Notes: generated by a model from the sequence alone, not told the origin. 64,000 bases of DNA from Roseovarius sp. MMSF_3281 (GCF_030733685.1 NZ_JASHIM010000005.1:1-64000); one strand, 5' to 3'; numbered from the stretch's first letter, positions 9,458-18,271 are shown. Translations and numbers: made by a program.

Positions 9458-11455
9458 ATGAACGATCCGACCACCCACTCCCATCAGAAGCTTGTCGAGC
9501 CGCTGCAGTTGCGCGGCCGCACCCTGAAAAATCGCATCGTCTTCGGTGCTCATACTGCGAACATGGCCGATAACGGCCTGCCAGGTAGCCAGCATCTACA
9601 CTATTACCTTGAGCGGGCGCGGGGCGGGGCAGGCATGATCGTCGTGGAGCCACAACCGGTGCATCCCACTGCGGTGCTGACCCGTGGAAACTTTCGGCCG
9701 TGCGACGATGCCGTCATTCCGGGCTTCCGCGCCATCACCGACACCTGCAAGGCCGAGGGCACGGTCATGCTTCAACAGCTGTACCATGTTGGACAGCACG
9801 GTGATGCCGACCTGTCCTACCTGCCCAACTGGTCACCCTCGGGAATGCCCTCCTACCACGATAGTGATGGCAGCCACGCGTTGCGGGTGGAAGAGATTGA
9901 GAAATTGATCGAGGGCTATATCGGCGCCGCGCGGCGCTGTCAGGCCGCCGGGTTCGATGGGGTCGAAATATGGGCAGCGTACCATTCGCTGATCGAGCAG
10001 TTCTGGCGCCCCTGGTCAAATAGGCGGGAAGATGAATGGGGCGGATCGCTCGAAAACAGAACACGCTTTGGACAGCGGATCATCGAGGGCGTGCGCGCGG
10101 CTTGTGGCGAGGACTTCATTGTCGGCCTTTCGGTCAGCCACGCGGAAGCAGACCCGGTTGCCCTCGACACGGGCGAGCTTGTGGACATTCTCGCGGGGTA
10201 TGATGCGACCGGGCATGTCGATTACATCTCGTGCGGGTCTGGAAGCTATGTCGACTATGACAGGGTCATGCCGACCTTCATACACGGAGAAAAGCTGAGC
10301 GCTGATTTGACACGCGCCCTGAAAGACCGGCTTGCGAACGCCGTGGTGACCGCTGAAAGCCAGGTCCGGACGCCGGAAAACGCCGAAGCGATGCTGCGCG
10401 CCGGGGAGGCCGATCTCGTTTCCATCGTACGCGGCCAGATCGCCGATCCGTTCTGGGCGCGAAAGGTCATGGAAGACCGGGCAGAGGACGTGCGCGGCTG
10501 TATCTCGTGCAATCAGATGTGCTGGGGCCGCCGGTCGCGCGATTACTGGATCTCCTGTCTTGTGAACCCCTCGGTTGGACGCGAGCACGAATGGGGCAGC
10601 GAGGACTTGAAGCCAGCTCAGAACACTAAAGCCGTGCTCGTCGTGGGTGCGGGGCCCGCCGGCCTTGAGGCGGCGCGCGTCGCTGCGTTGCGCGGACACC
10701 GGGTGACGCTTTGCGAGGCGTCCAACCAACTTGGGGGCCAATTCCGGCTAGCCGGTGAACAGCCTCGCCGCGGACAGATCCTGGAATTACTCGACTGGTA
10801 CGTGGGTCAGTTCACCAAGTTTGGCGTGGATGTAAAATTCAATACCTTTATCGATGCCGAGGATGTCGAAATGTACGGCGCCGATGAAGTCATCATAGCA
10901 ACTGGCTCGCTTCCCCCCGAAACCGGATTTCAACGGTGGTTGCCGCAGCGTGACACGCTGGACGGCCTTGGAAACGGCAATGTCTGTTCAGCCGAAGACA
11001 TTATGCGCCGGGCCGTGGTGCCCGGAAAGCGTGTCGTGGTGATAGACGAGGGCGGTCATTGGCGCGGCTGCGGCACGGCCTGGTTCCTGGCCGAGCGGGG
11101 GCACGAGGTTTACATCGTTACGCCAGATACGCACGTTGGGGCCGAACTCGGCCGGACCACGTCCGACGCGCCGCTGCGGCGCACGCTGGCGCGGGCCGGC
11201 GCCCGGTTCCTGGTAGAATCGATTGTCGAACGCTGGACGGGGCAGGCAGCCGAGGTTCGGTCGCTCTTGTCTGGTGAGTTGACCCATATAGAGGCGGACA
11301 CGCTGGTTCTGGCGACGACCAACACTGCGTTCGACATGGTCGGTCTCGGGCTCGATGAGCTTGGCATTGCGCATCAAAGCATCGGCGACTGCGTGGCGCC
11401 GCGGCTAGCGCCATACGCGTTCTACGAAGGGCGGAAGCTGGGGCTGGAACTTTGA
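9458..11455 (+). CDS. NADH:flavin oxidoreductase, trimethylamine-dehydrogenase/2,4-dienoyl-CoA-reductase type
   Basis: 665 aa. An N-terminal FMN TIM barrel of the old yellow enzyme family (residues 1-340: LVEPLQLRGRTLKNRIVFG, GFDGVEIWAAYHSLIEQF, NRREDEWGGSLENR) is followed by a 4Fe-4S cluster motif with Cys348, Cys351, Cys355 and Cys367. A FAD/NAD(P) domain begins near residue 390 (AVLVVGAGPAGLEAARVAAL). The family covers TMADH, histamine dehydrogenase, DgcA-type dimethylglycine demethylases and N-methylproline demethylases. Context favours oxidative N-demethylation over dienoyl-CoA reduction, but sequence alone does not decide. It is the first gene of a rightward pair with the solute-binding protein. 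Confidence 0.88.
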   Translation: MNDPTTHSHQKLVEPLQLRGRTLKNRIVFGAHTANMADNGLPGSQHLHYYLERARGGAGMIVVEPQPVHPTAVLTRGNFRPCDDAVIPGFRAITDTCKAEGTVMLQQLYHVGQHGDADLSYLPNWSPSGMPSYHDSDGSHALRVEEIEKLIEGYIGAARRCQAAGFDGVEIWAAYHSLIEQFWRPWSNRREDEWGGSLENRTRFGQRIIEGVRAACGEDFIVGLSVSHAEADPVALDTGELVDILAGYDATGHVDYISCGSGSYVDYDRVMPTFIHGEKLSADLTRALKDRLANAVVTAESQVRTPENAEAMLRAGEADLVSIVRGQIADPFWARKVMEDRAEDVRGCISCNQMCWGRRSRDYWISCLVNPSVGREHEWGSEDLKPAQNTKAVLVVGAGPAGLEAARVAALRGHRVTLCEASNQLGGQFRLAGEQPRRGQILELLDWYVGQFTKFGVDVKFNTFIDAEDVEMYGADEVIIATGSLPPETGFQRWLPQRDTLDGLGNGNVCSAEDIMRRAVVPGKRVVVIDEGGHWRGCGTAWFLAERGHEVYIVTPDTHVGAELGRTTSDAPLRRTLARAGARFLVESIVERWTGQAAEVRSLLSGELTHIEADTLVLATTNTAFDMVGLGLDELGIAHQSIGDCVAPRLAPYAFYEGRKLGLEL

Positions 11456-11573
11456 CACTGCTCAGCATCCACCGTGACCTTCTCGAAATTGGCTCAGGGT
11501 CGGAGCCCTGCGTCGCTTTCCGGGCGGTTCCATCGTCCGCAATCAATGATCCCAACAGATCCAAGGAGACCAA

Positions 11574-13181
11574 ATGAAACACTCGAATTCCCTGATGGAG
11601 ACCCTGGCACGGGAGGCTCGGCTTGGCCGGATCTCGCGCCGCAGTTTCCTTTCGACGGCTACGGCGGCCGGGCTGACGGCGTCGGCCGCGACAACGCTCT
11701 GGAGCAGCGAGGCGCATGCCCAGACGCCCAAGCGGGGCGGCACCTTCCGGTGGGGCATCCATGATGGCAATACCTCGGATACGCATGACCCTGGAAAGTA
11801 CCTGTCGCGTCAGCAGATCTACGTGGCCCATCAGCACCGCAGCTACCTGACACTGATCGAGCCCGACAATTCGCTCGGTCCGGACCTTGCCACCGACTGG
11901 CAAGCGACGCCGGATGCCGCGCAGTGGACCTTCAAGCTGAACGAGAACGCCAGTTTCCACAGTGGCAAGCCCGTCACGTCTAAGGACGTGATCGCGTCGC
12001 TCAACCACCACCGGGGTGAAGATTCCACGTCGGCGGCCAAATCACTGCTGACCGATGTCGAGGATATCACAGCGGACGGCGATCACGCGGTGGTTATCAG
12101 CCTGTCCCGTGGCAACGCGGACCTGCCCTGGCTCATGACCGACTACCATCTCGCGATCTGCCCGGCCAATGACGACGGCACGATCGACTGGCAATCCGGT
12201 GACGGCTCCGGTCCGTTCAGGATAGACGATGGGGAATTCGGCGTTCAGTTTAGCCTGTCGCGCCATGATGGGTGGCACCTTGAAGGCCCGTATTTCGACA
12301 AGGTTGAGATCGTACTTCTGAACGACCCGAACGCACGACAGGCTGCGCTTGTTTCGGGCGATGTCGACGCTGTCTCACTGGTAGAGCTGAAAACGCTTTC
12401 GCTGTTGGAGCGCCGGCCGGACATCCTTGTGGACAACGTACCGTCGGGGGCTGCCATCACGATGCCGATGCATTGTGACACGGCACCCTTCGATGATGTG
12501 AATGTGCGCAACGCTCTGAAACTGGCCATTGATCGCGAAGAGATCATAGAAAAGATCTCGTTCGGGGCTGCGACCATCGGCAATGACTTCCACCTTGCCC
12601 CGGTGCAGCCATATTGGCCGGAAGAGATTGAGCAACGTCAATATGATCCTGACCAGGCGAAATCGCTGCTGAAAAAGGCTGGGCACGAAAATCTGGAGGT
12701 CAATGTCAGCACGGCAGACAGCTTGTTCTCGGGCGCTGTGGACATGTGCGTGCTGTTTGCCGAGCAAGCGAAGAAAGCCGGTATCAAGGTGAATGTGATC
12801 CGCGAACCGAACGACGGATACTATTCCGAGGTTTGGCTCAAGAAACCGTTCTGTGCCGTTTCCTGGGGGGCTCGGCCGACACCGGACGTCATGTTCTCTC
12901 TCGCGTACAAGGACGACGCGGCATGGAACGAAAGCCGGTGGCAGAACAAGCGTTTCAACGAGCTTCTGCTACAGGCCAAGGCGGAACTGGACGACGCGAA
13001 GCGTGGTGAAATGTATCAGGAAATGTGTGGGCTGATGCGGGATGACGGCGGTACGATCCTGCCGTTCTTCAACAACTTCGTCTACGCACGCAACAGCCGG
13101 GTGAAGCACGGCGAGAACCTTGCGGCCAGTTGGGAATGCGACGGCGCGCGCGCGCCTAGCCGCTGGTGGTTCAGCGACTGA
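11574..13181 (+). CDS. ABC transporter substrate-binding protein, family 5 (Dpp/Opp type), Tat-exported
   Basis: 535 aa with a twin-arginine signal RISRRSFLSTATAAGLTASA and cleavage after AHA near residue 50. The mature part is an SBP_bac_5 peptide/opine/nickel-type binding protein (GPDLATDWQATPDAAQWTFK, NALKLAIDREEIIEKI). AAGGAG precedes the ATG. No permease or ATPase genes follow; an IS3 relic starts within about 100 bp, so the rest of the transporter has been lost, lies elsewhere, or this protein uses the Dpp-type permease at 55.8-59.7 kb. Ligand unknown, presumably related to the neighbouring demethylase substrate. Confidence 0.9.
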   Translation: MKHSNSLMETLAREARLGRISRRSFLSTATAAGLTASAATTLWSSEAHAQTPKRGGTFRWGIHDGNTSDTHDPGKYLSRQQIYVAHQHRSYLTLIEPDNSLGPDLATDWQATPDAAQWTFKLNENASFHSGKPVTSKDVIASLNHHRGEDSTSAAKSLLTDVEDITADGDHAVVISLSRGNADLPWLMTDYHLAICPANDDGTIDWQSGDGSGPFRIDDGEFGVQFSLSRHDGWHLEGPYFDKVEIVLLNDPNARQAALVSGDVDAVSLVELKTLSLLERRPDILVDNVPSGAAITMPMHCDTAPFDDVNVRNALKLAIDREEIIEKISFGAATIGNDFHLAPVQPYWPEEIEQRQYDPDQAKSLLKKAGHENLEVNVSTADSLFSGAVDMCVLFAEQAKKAGIKVNVIREPNDGYYSEVWLKKPFCAVSWGARPTPDVMFSLAYKDDAAWNESRWQNKRFNELLLQAKAELDDAKRGEMYQEMCGLMRDDGGTILPFFNNFVYARNSRVKHGENLAASWECDGARAPSRWWFSD

Positions 13182-13281
13182 GATTAAAAGAATTGGCACG
13201 ACGGACAAACCCGTCGTGCCATCATACGATAGCATTTCCTTACGCAGTCGCTTGGGCTTGCCCGGATTTTGGGGCGAGCGT

Positions 13282-13650
13282 TTAGCTCACTTCGCGGACC
13301 CTGCGCTTGAATGCGATGGGGCTCAGGAAGCCGAGCGATGAGTGTCGCCTGACGGGGTTATATAACCCGTCGATGTATCTGGTGATGGCGTTTTCGGCTT
13401 GCTGGCGGGTCTGTGCTAGGCGACCGGCCAGATCAGCTCCGATTTGATGATCTTGAAGAACGTCTCGACCATCGAGTTGTCGTAGCAGTTCCCCTTGCCG
13501 CTCCTCCGTTGCCGGCAGGCGATTGCACACAATCGCCGAGAGAGATCAGGATGCCGCGCTTTCGAAGCTCGGCCTGATAGTTGACGGAGCAGTATTGCGA
13601 TCCTTGATCAGAATACTGAACCAGCCCCGGCGCAGGGTCGCGGTTCACGA
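13282..13650 (-). mobile_element. IS3-family transposase (OrfB) relic, frameshifted
   Basis: Two overlapping minus-strand frames together give the end of an IS3-type OrfB: LVQYSDQGSQYCSVNYQAEL and RKRGILISL, then, after a frame change near 13530, ENAITRYIDGLYNPVRRHSS and LGFLSPIAFKRRVREVS. The region between the two blocks is scrambled (an apparent tandem disruption near 13500), so the enzyme is dead. No inverted-repeat end could be fixed. Confidence 0.85.
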
Positions 13651-13704
13651 TGGCACGCCGCTGGCAATATTAGCGGATCGCATAATAGTTGTTATGTTAA
13701 ATAA

Positions 13705-13720
13705 TTTCGCGAAACGCTTT
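13705..13720 (+). repeat. Half copy of the 116-bp palindromic element
   Basis: The 16 bases TTTCGCGAAACGCTTT match the outer arm of hairpin A of the element found in full at 18156-18271 and 35973-36088. The other arm and the rest are missing. This may be a scar of a former copy, and it sits beside the IS3 relic. Confidence 0.5.
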
Positions 13721-13743
13721 GGTGAAAGGCTGTATTCGGTGGA

Positions 13744-13992
13744 TTACTGGCTGCGCTCGGTTAGCTGGAACCCTCTGGAATACGCTTTGCGTTGCCAGCC
13801 ATCAGCCAGCATCATGGCATCACGCAGATTGGAAACCCACGTGATAACGTGCCGCCCGCGCTGTCCGGCGCGGCCCCATTCGCGCATGATCGAATATTCC
13901 CCGAACAGGTTGTAGGTCACATCGATCCGATAGAAATCCTGCCGAATCCGGGCATCGCTATCGCCCTGTCGGTGCAAAAGAAAGGTCAGCAT
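13744..13992 (-). CDS. WGR domain protein
   Basis: 82 aa from the ATG at 13992, chosen because GGAGG lies seven bases upstream; the longer frame to 14112 has no comparable site. The sequence is a WGR domain: FYRIDVTYNLFGEYSIMREW followed by GRAGQRGRHVI. WGR domains occur in PARP proteins and MolR and are linked with nucleic-acid binding; small stand-alone versions are frequent on alphaproteobacterial plasmids. A second one lies at 23639-23902, so the two bracket the replicon. Role unknown. Confidence 0.8.
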   Translation of the reverse strand: MLTFLLHRQGDSDARIRQDFYRIDVTYNLFGEYSIMREWGRAGQRGRHVITWVSNLRDAMMLADGWQRKAYSRGFQLTERSQ

Positions 13993-14312
13993 GGCAGTGC
14001 CTCCAAGTCCTGTTCCCAGCATAACGGTCGCGCTGATATTTTCCAGCAATAGTTCGAAATCTTTGAAGATCAGCAAGCGCGGTCGGCCGTCCATGTCGCC
14101 GGGCCTGCCCATTGCATCCGACGAATGCAGCGGACCCTGTTGTTTGGCTCTGCTTGGGGTTCAACTTGCACCTGCGTGAGGTTGAAACGCTTCTTGTCCG
14201 TGCAATACGCAGCCCGCAAGTCTGCCTTTCATTGACGGCTCAGGTAAAAGGTCCATCGCTGTGCCCCGGTGATCATGCCCTCATCTGGCGGATATCCGGT
14301 GTGAAACAGAAG

Positions 14313-14321
14313 TTATCCACA
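14313..14321 (+). promoter_or_regulatory. DnaA box
   Basis: TTATCCACA, a perfect match to the DnaA-box consensus TTATNCACA, 113 bases upstream of repA. In repABC plasmids the origin is usually inside repC, so this box may serve repA regulation or replisome loading rather than define the origin. Confidence 0.55.
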
Positions 14322-14371
14322 AGATGATGTGAATAAACCTCTTGTCAGAATCGAGTTCTCCGGGCATTTAA

Positions 14372-14418
14372 TTACGGAAAGAATCGAATAAAACGAGAAT
14401 TTCCGTAACAAACGGAAA
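14372..14418. promoter_or_regulatory. Inverted repeats in the repA promoter region (candidate RepA/RepB operator)
   Basis: TTACGGAAA (14372-14380) is the exact reverse complement of TTTCCGTAA (14400-14408). The second half also pairs with ACGGAAA at 14412-14418, giving TTTCCGT-5-ACGGAAA. Three related half-sites end 15 bases before the repA ATG. repABC operons are autorepressed by RepA with RepB at such promoter-proximal palindromes, so this is the likely operator. Confidence 0.6.
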
Positions 14419-14433
14419 GCACATGAGGGCAGA

Positions 14434-15612
14434 ATGGCAATAGATCAAACCCGTATCGACACGCTGATCGGGGATCATGCGAGCAGATTGTCAGAGCGGT
14501 TGCAAGCTCATCGGGCGCGACTTTTTCCGCCGGACGCGCGTAAGGAACTTCGCCGGTTCACCAGTGGCGAAGCCGCCGACCTTCTGGGCGTGAACGATGC
14601 CTACCTGCGCAAGTTGCATCTGGACGGCAAAGGCCCCTCCCCCGAGGTGCGCGGCAACGGTCGCCGTTATTACTCGACCGCCGATATCCAGGCCCTGCGC
14701 GAATTCCTCGAAGAGGGGGCAAAATCCCCCGGCACCTACCTGCCCGGTCGGGGTGAGGGCGATCATTTGCAGGTGATTACCGTCATCAACTTCAAGGGCG
14801 GGTCCGGCAAGACCACCACATCGGCTCATCTGGCGCAAAAGCTGGCTCTGGACGGTTACAAGGTGCTGGGTGTCGATCTGGACCCGCAGGCCAGTTTTTC
14901 CGCCCTGCACGGCTTCCAGCCCGAGTTTGATCTTCTGGACGGTGGAACGCTCTATGATGCCATCCGCTACGACGATCCGGTGCCGCTGCACGAGGTGATC
15001 CAGAAAAGCTATTTCACCAACCTGGATATCGTGCCCGGCAATCTGGACCTCATGGAATTCGAACACGACACCCCCCGTGCGCTGTCGCAACGCGATGGTA
15101 ACCTTTTCTTCACCAGGGTTGGCGCCGTTCTGTCCGAGGTCGAAGGCGAGTATGACGTGGTCGTGATAGATTGCCCGCCGCAGTTGGGGTTCCTGACCAT
15201 GTCGGCCCTGTCGGCGGCCACCGCCGTTCTGGTCACGGTGCATCCCCAGATGCTCGACGTGATGTCGATGTGCCAGTTCCTTCTGATGACCTCCAATTTG
15301 CTGGGCGTCGTGTCCGAGGCTGGGGGCGATATGTCTTATGACTGGCTGCGTTATGTCATCACCCGCTACGAACCCGGCGATGGCCCGCAGAACCAGATGG
15401 TCAGCTTCATGCGCTCGATGTTCGGGGAACACGTCCTGAACCATCCGGTCCTTAAATCCACGGCTATCTCGGATGCCGGGATCACCAAGCAGACACTCTA
15501 TGAAGTCGAGAAAAGTCAGTTCACCCGCTCGACCTACGAGCGGGCGATGGAGTCTCTCAATGCCGTGAACGGCGAGATCGAGGGCCTCATTCAACAGGCA
15601 TGGAGGCGTTAG
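14434..15612 (+). CDS. repA: Plasmid partitioning ATPase RepA (ParA family)
   Basis: 392 aa, normal for RepA of repABC. An N-terminal helix-turn-helix region (about residues 40-95, FTSGEAADLLGVNDAYLRKL) precedes the ParA ATPase core: Walker A NFKGGSGKTTTSAHLA near residue 118, DLDPQAS, and VVVIDCPPQLGF as Walker B. RepA moves and segregates plasmid copies together with RepB bound at parS, and with ADP/ATP represses the rep operon. GAGGGCAG precedes the ATG. repB starts three bases after the stop. Confidence 0.96.
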   Translation: MAIDQTRIDTLIGDHASRLSERLQAHRARLFPPDARKELRRFTSGEAADLLGVNDAYLRKLHLDGKGPSPEVRGNGRRYYSTADIQALREFLEEGAKSPGTYLPGRGEGDHLQVITVINFKGGSGKTTTSAHLAQKLALDGYKVLGVDLDPQASFSALHGFQPEFDLLDGGTLYDAIRYDDPVPLHEVIQKSYFTNLDIVPGNLDLMEFEHDTPRALSQRDGNLFFTRVGAVLSEVEGEYDVVVIDCPPQLGFLTMSALSAATAVLVTVHPQMLDVMSMCQFLLMTSNLLGVVSEAGGDMSYDWLRYVITRYEPGDGPQNQMVSFMRSMFGEHVLNHPVLKSTAISDAGITKQTLYEVEKSQFTRSTYERAMESLNAVNGEIEGLIQQAWRR

Positions 15613-15615
15613 ACC

Positions 15616-16611
15616 ATGGCACGCAAGCACCTTTTACAGGGATTGATGGACGACACCGCCAAGTCATCCGAGTCGCCACTGAATGAGGACAAGGAGGATA
15701 CAACCCGCGTCGATCCCACCCGCCCCCGTTACAAGGGCGGTGCCATCGGTGCGGTCAGCCAGTCCATCGCCGATCTCAAAAGCCGCTCCGTGATCGAGAT
15801 CGACCCCAACCAGATCGAGGCCGGCGGGCTGGACGACAGGCTTGATGATGTCGAATCCGATCATCGGGCGCTGGTGGCCTCGATCCGTGAAAGCGGTCAG
15901 CAGGTGCCGGTCTTGGTGCGGCCCCACCCCACCGAAGACGACCGTTATCAGGTTGTCTACGGGCGCCGCCGCGTGCTGGCCCTGCGCGATATCGGCAAGC
16001 CGGTCAAGGCGCTGGTACGCGATCTGGATGACCGTGAGCTTATTCTGGCCCAGGGTCAGGAAAACAGCGCACGCAAGGATCTGAGCTTCATTGAGAAAGC
16101 CAATTTCGCCAAGCAGATGCGAGATCTGAAGTATGATCGCAAAACAATTTGCGCGGCGCTTCACGTGGATAAGACAGTCATAAGCCGCATGCTGTCGGTG
16201 ATAGACCGAATTCCGATCGAGGTGATCGAGGCCATCGGCGCCGCACCTTCTGTAGGCCGGGATCGCTGGCTTGCCCTGGCTGAACGCCTTGAAGAAAGCG
16301 ATACCCCGGTGGACGAGGCCGTGGCCCTGGTTAACCTGTCGGACACGGCAGATAATTCCGACAAGCGGTTCGAGGGCCTGATGAAGGCCCTCACCCTGCC
16401 CCGCCGCCGCGCAACCGAGGCCACAGCCCACCCCAAGCCCGAGAAACGCAAGCTCAAGACGGCCGAGGGCAATCCCTTGGGACATGCGACATTCAAAGAG
16501 AATGCCACGGTTTTGACCCTGCCCCACAAGGCGTCGAATGGGTTTGAAACATGGCTGATCGAACATCTCGCCGAGATTCACCGCGCCTGGAAAGACGAGC
16601 GCGGAGAATAG
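15616..16611 (+). CDS. repB: Plasmid partitioning protein RepB (ParB family)
   Basis: 331 aa. A ParB/Srx-like N-terminal domain (about residues 55-150) includes LVASIRESGQQVPVLVRPHP and QVVYGRRRVLALRDIGK. It carries the family box ENSARKDLSFIEKANFA and a central HTH (KTICAALHVDKTVISRMLSV, about 175-200) that binds parS. It is translationally close to repA. The candidate parS sites for this protein are the palindromes at 19668 and 19712. Intact length suggests a functional partition system. Confidence 0.95.
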   Translation: MARKHLLQGLMDDTAKSSESPLNEDKEDTTRVDPTRPRYKGGAIGAVSQSIADLKSRSVIEIDPNQIEAGGLDDRLDDVESDHRALVASIRESGQQVPVLVRPHPTEDDRYQVVYGRRRVLALRDIGKPVKALVRDLDDRELILAQGQENSARKDLSFIEKANFAKQMRDLKYDRKTICAALHVDKTVISRMLSVIDRIPIEVIEAIGAAPSVGRDRWLALAERLEESDTPVDEAVALVNLSDTADNSDKRFEGLMKALTLPRRRATEATAHPKPEKRKLKTAEGNPLGHATFKENATVLTLPHKASNGFETWLIEHLAEIHRAWKDERGE

Positions 16612-16674
16612 CCGTGTAACGGCAAACCAAAAAACCTGAGCAGCAACGATAAGGAGGCACGAGAGGACAGGACG

Positions 16675-16775
16675 ACAAGAAAAAGCCCCCCGAGATACAT
16701 TCCCGAGAGGCCCTTGGTTCGTGATTTAGCAACCCGAATCTAAGGTCTGAAGTTGATGACTGTCAACTGGCGTCG
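16675..16775 (-). ncRNA. Antisense counter-transcribed RNA (ctRNA/incA) in the repB-repC interval
   Basis: The position is the classical site of the small antisense RNA that limits RepC synthesis. On the minus strand there is TTGACA (complement of 16761-16766) with a 17-base spacer to TTAGAT as promoter. Downstream is a stem GCCTCT...GGGGGC (pairing with G-U) followed by TTTTT (complement of 16680-16684), a Rho-independent terminator. Ends are approximate. Identification rests on position plus these signals; the exact transcript was not seen. Confidence 0.75.
16752..16767. promoter_or_regulatory. Degenerate parS-like palindrome overlapping the ctRNA promoter
   Basis: GTTGATGACTGTCAAC has right half CTGTCAAC identical to that of the two perfect palindromes at 19668 and 19712. 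Its left half is changed at the inner positions. It covers the -35 box of the ctRNA promoter, so RepB binding here could couple partition and copy control. This is inferred from sequence similarity only. Confidence 0.45.
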
Positions 16776-16814
16776 GACTCCGGCGGGTAAAAAAGTTTTG
16801 TCTCGTGAAAAAAT

Positions 16815-18014
16815 ATGGATGTTTTGACAACGACGCCCTTCGGGCAGCGGGCGGTATCGGCTGCCCTGATGGAACATACCCGTGCGGCACAGGCACAGCC
16901 TGCGGTTCCGCATGTGAACAAGTGGGAATTGTTCCGCGAACTCTGCACTGCGAAATCCGAATTCAACGTGTCTGATCGGGATCTTACCGTTCTGAACGCG
17001 TTGCTATCCTTTCATCGTGATACCAATCTGTCAGACAACGATATGCTGATCGTGTTTCCCTCGAATGCGGCATTGGCCGAACGGGCGCATGGCATGGCCG
17101 AAAGCACACTCAGGCGGCACCTCGCCGCTCTGGTGAATGCCGGGCTGCTTTTGCGGCATGACAGCCCCAACGGCAAGCGCTACGCGGTGCGCGATGCCGA
17201 AGGGGGCTATGCGCGCGCCTTCGGCCTCGATCTGAGGCCCCTTCTCGTCAAGGCGGACAAGATCGCCCACGCTGCCAGCGAGGCACGCGCCGCGGCCGAG
17301 CGGATGCGCCGCCTGCGCGAGGAGCTGACATTACTCAAACGCGATGCGGTCAAGCTGCTGTCTTTCGGCCAGGACAACGCACCACAGAGCGACTGGGAGC
17401 CGATTCAACACCGCCTGCTGGATGTTCACAAGACGATGCGCCGGCGGCTGACTGTTGAAATGATGTCGGATATTCGGGCTGAGCTGCGTATGATTTTGGA
17501 TCAGATCAACCGGCAGCTTGTGAATGATACAGAAAAAATGAGCGGCAAAGCCGCCGAAACTGAGCGTCACTATCATAATTCAAATACAGACTCTTATGAT
17601 TCTGAACTCCACAATGAAAATTGTGAGGGCGGCGGGGCGATGCCCTCTGACCCGGAGTCGACACAAAGTGACACCTCTTGTCATAAGCCCGTAAACCTGC
17701 CCTTGGCTCTCGTGTTGAAAGCCTGTCCCGATCTCCTGCCCTATGTACAGGAAGATATCCGAACCTGGCGGGATTTGATCGGAGCTGCCGATTTCGTGCG
17801 TGGTATGATGGGTGTCAGCCCCGATGCCTGGAGGGAAGCGCGAAACAGCATGGGCCCCGAGAATGCCGCCATTGTGCTGGCCTGTATCCTTCAAAAAATA
17901 TCCGATATCCACAGTCCGGGCGGCTATCTCAGGGCTTTGTCCAGAAAGGCCGACCTCGGGAAATTTTCGCCCGGCCCGATGGTCATGGCCCTGCTGAATA
18001 CAGGGGCTGCATAA
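16815..18014 (+). CDS. repC: Plasmid replication initiator RepC
   Basis: 399 aa, standard RepC. The N-terminus matches the family (TTTPFGQRAVSAALMEHTRA, KWELFRELCTAKSEFNVSDR, VFPSNAALAERAHGMAESTL), with the winged-helix DNA-binding region at about residues 85-120. RepC is the only plasmid protein essential for replication and normally acts at an origin inside its own gene. The central part (about residues 235-275) is a low-complexity, AT-rich linker, as expected for oriV. Expression is expected to be limited by the antisense RNA just upstream. Confidence 0.96.
   Translation: MDVLTTTPFGQRAVSAALMEHTRAAQAQPAVPHVNKWELFRELCTAKSEFNVSDRDLTVLNALLSFHRDTNLSDNDMLIVFPSNAALAERAHGMAESTLRRHLAALVNAGLLLRHDSPNGKRYAVRDAEGGYARAFGLDLRPLLVKADKIAHAASEARAAAERMRRLREELTLLKRDAVKLLSFGQDNAPQSDWEPIQHRLLDVHKTMRRRLTVEMMSDIRAELRMILDQINRQLVNDTEKMSGKAAETERHYHNSNTDSYDSELHNENCEGGGAMPSDPESTQSDTSCHKPVNLPLALVLKACPDLLPYVQEDIRTWRDLIGAADFVRGMMGVSPDAWREARNSMGPENAAIVLACILQKISDIHSPGGYLRALSRKADLGKFSPGPMVMALLNTGAA
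17518..17630. other. Putative oriV: AT-rich segment inside repC
   Basis: This stretch (for example ATCATAATTCAAATACAGAC) is much richer in A+T than the flanking repC sequence. In characterised repABC replicons the origin lies in such an AT-rich tract within repC. Limits are approximate. Confidence 0.45.
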
Positions 18015-18155
18015 CATGCATCGACACTGGGCATTCAGGAAAAACGCGGTGTCACCGCCGGAGTTGGTGCAGCCCCCTGCCCTATCCTGCCATCCGGTGG
18101 CGGCCCGTTGGTCAGGTCGGTGTTCAAAGCACCATCGTCGCGATATGCTTGGCAA

Positions 18156-18271
18156 TAAAGCGTTTCGCGAAAAACCTGGATCACAGATTTTCGCGAAACG
18201 CAGTGCTCCGCTCAATCGTTGCACGCGTTCCGCCTTTCACCTGATGCATCAGCGAAAGGCGGAACGCTTTA
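18156..18271 (+). mobile_element. 116-bp two-hairpin MITE-like element, copy 1, with 5-bp target duplication
   Basis: The ends TAAAGCGTTTCGC and GGCGGAACGCTTTA are near-perfect inverted repeats. Inside are hairpin A (arms GCGTTTCGCGAAAA / TTTTCGCGAAACGC) and hairpin B (arms GCGTTCCGCCTTT / AAAGGCGGAACGC), joined by a 20-odd base linker. The element is flanked on both sides by GGCAA (18151-18155 and 18272-18276), a perfect 5-bp target-site duplication, which shows that it transposed. It lies in an lhgO relic. No coding capacity, so it must be moved in trans. Confidence 0.85.

Larger units (their letters stand above)
13993..14433. promoter_or_regulatory. Region upstream of repA
   Basis: 441 bases without a supportable gene. 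It carries the WGR ribosome site on the minus strand, a DnaA box and the repA operator-like repeats, listed separately. A TTGTCA hexamer at 14342-14347 with a weak CATTTA 17 bases later is a possible repA promoter. Confidence 0.4.

Noticed and set aside
14372..14418. Repeated TTTCCGT/ACGGAAA sequences considered as replication iterons
   Set aside because: Only three half-sites, arranged as inverted repeats next to the repA start; better explained as an operator, and repABC origins are normally in repC.
14491..15630. 379-residue minus-strand frame over repA
   Set aside because: Shadow of repA, which has full ParA motifs; the antisense protein has no family features.
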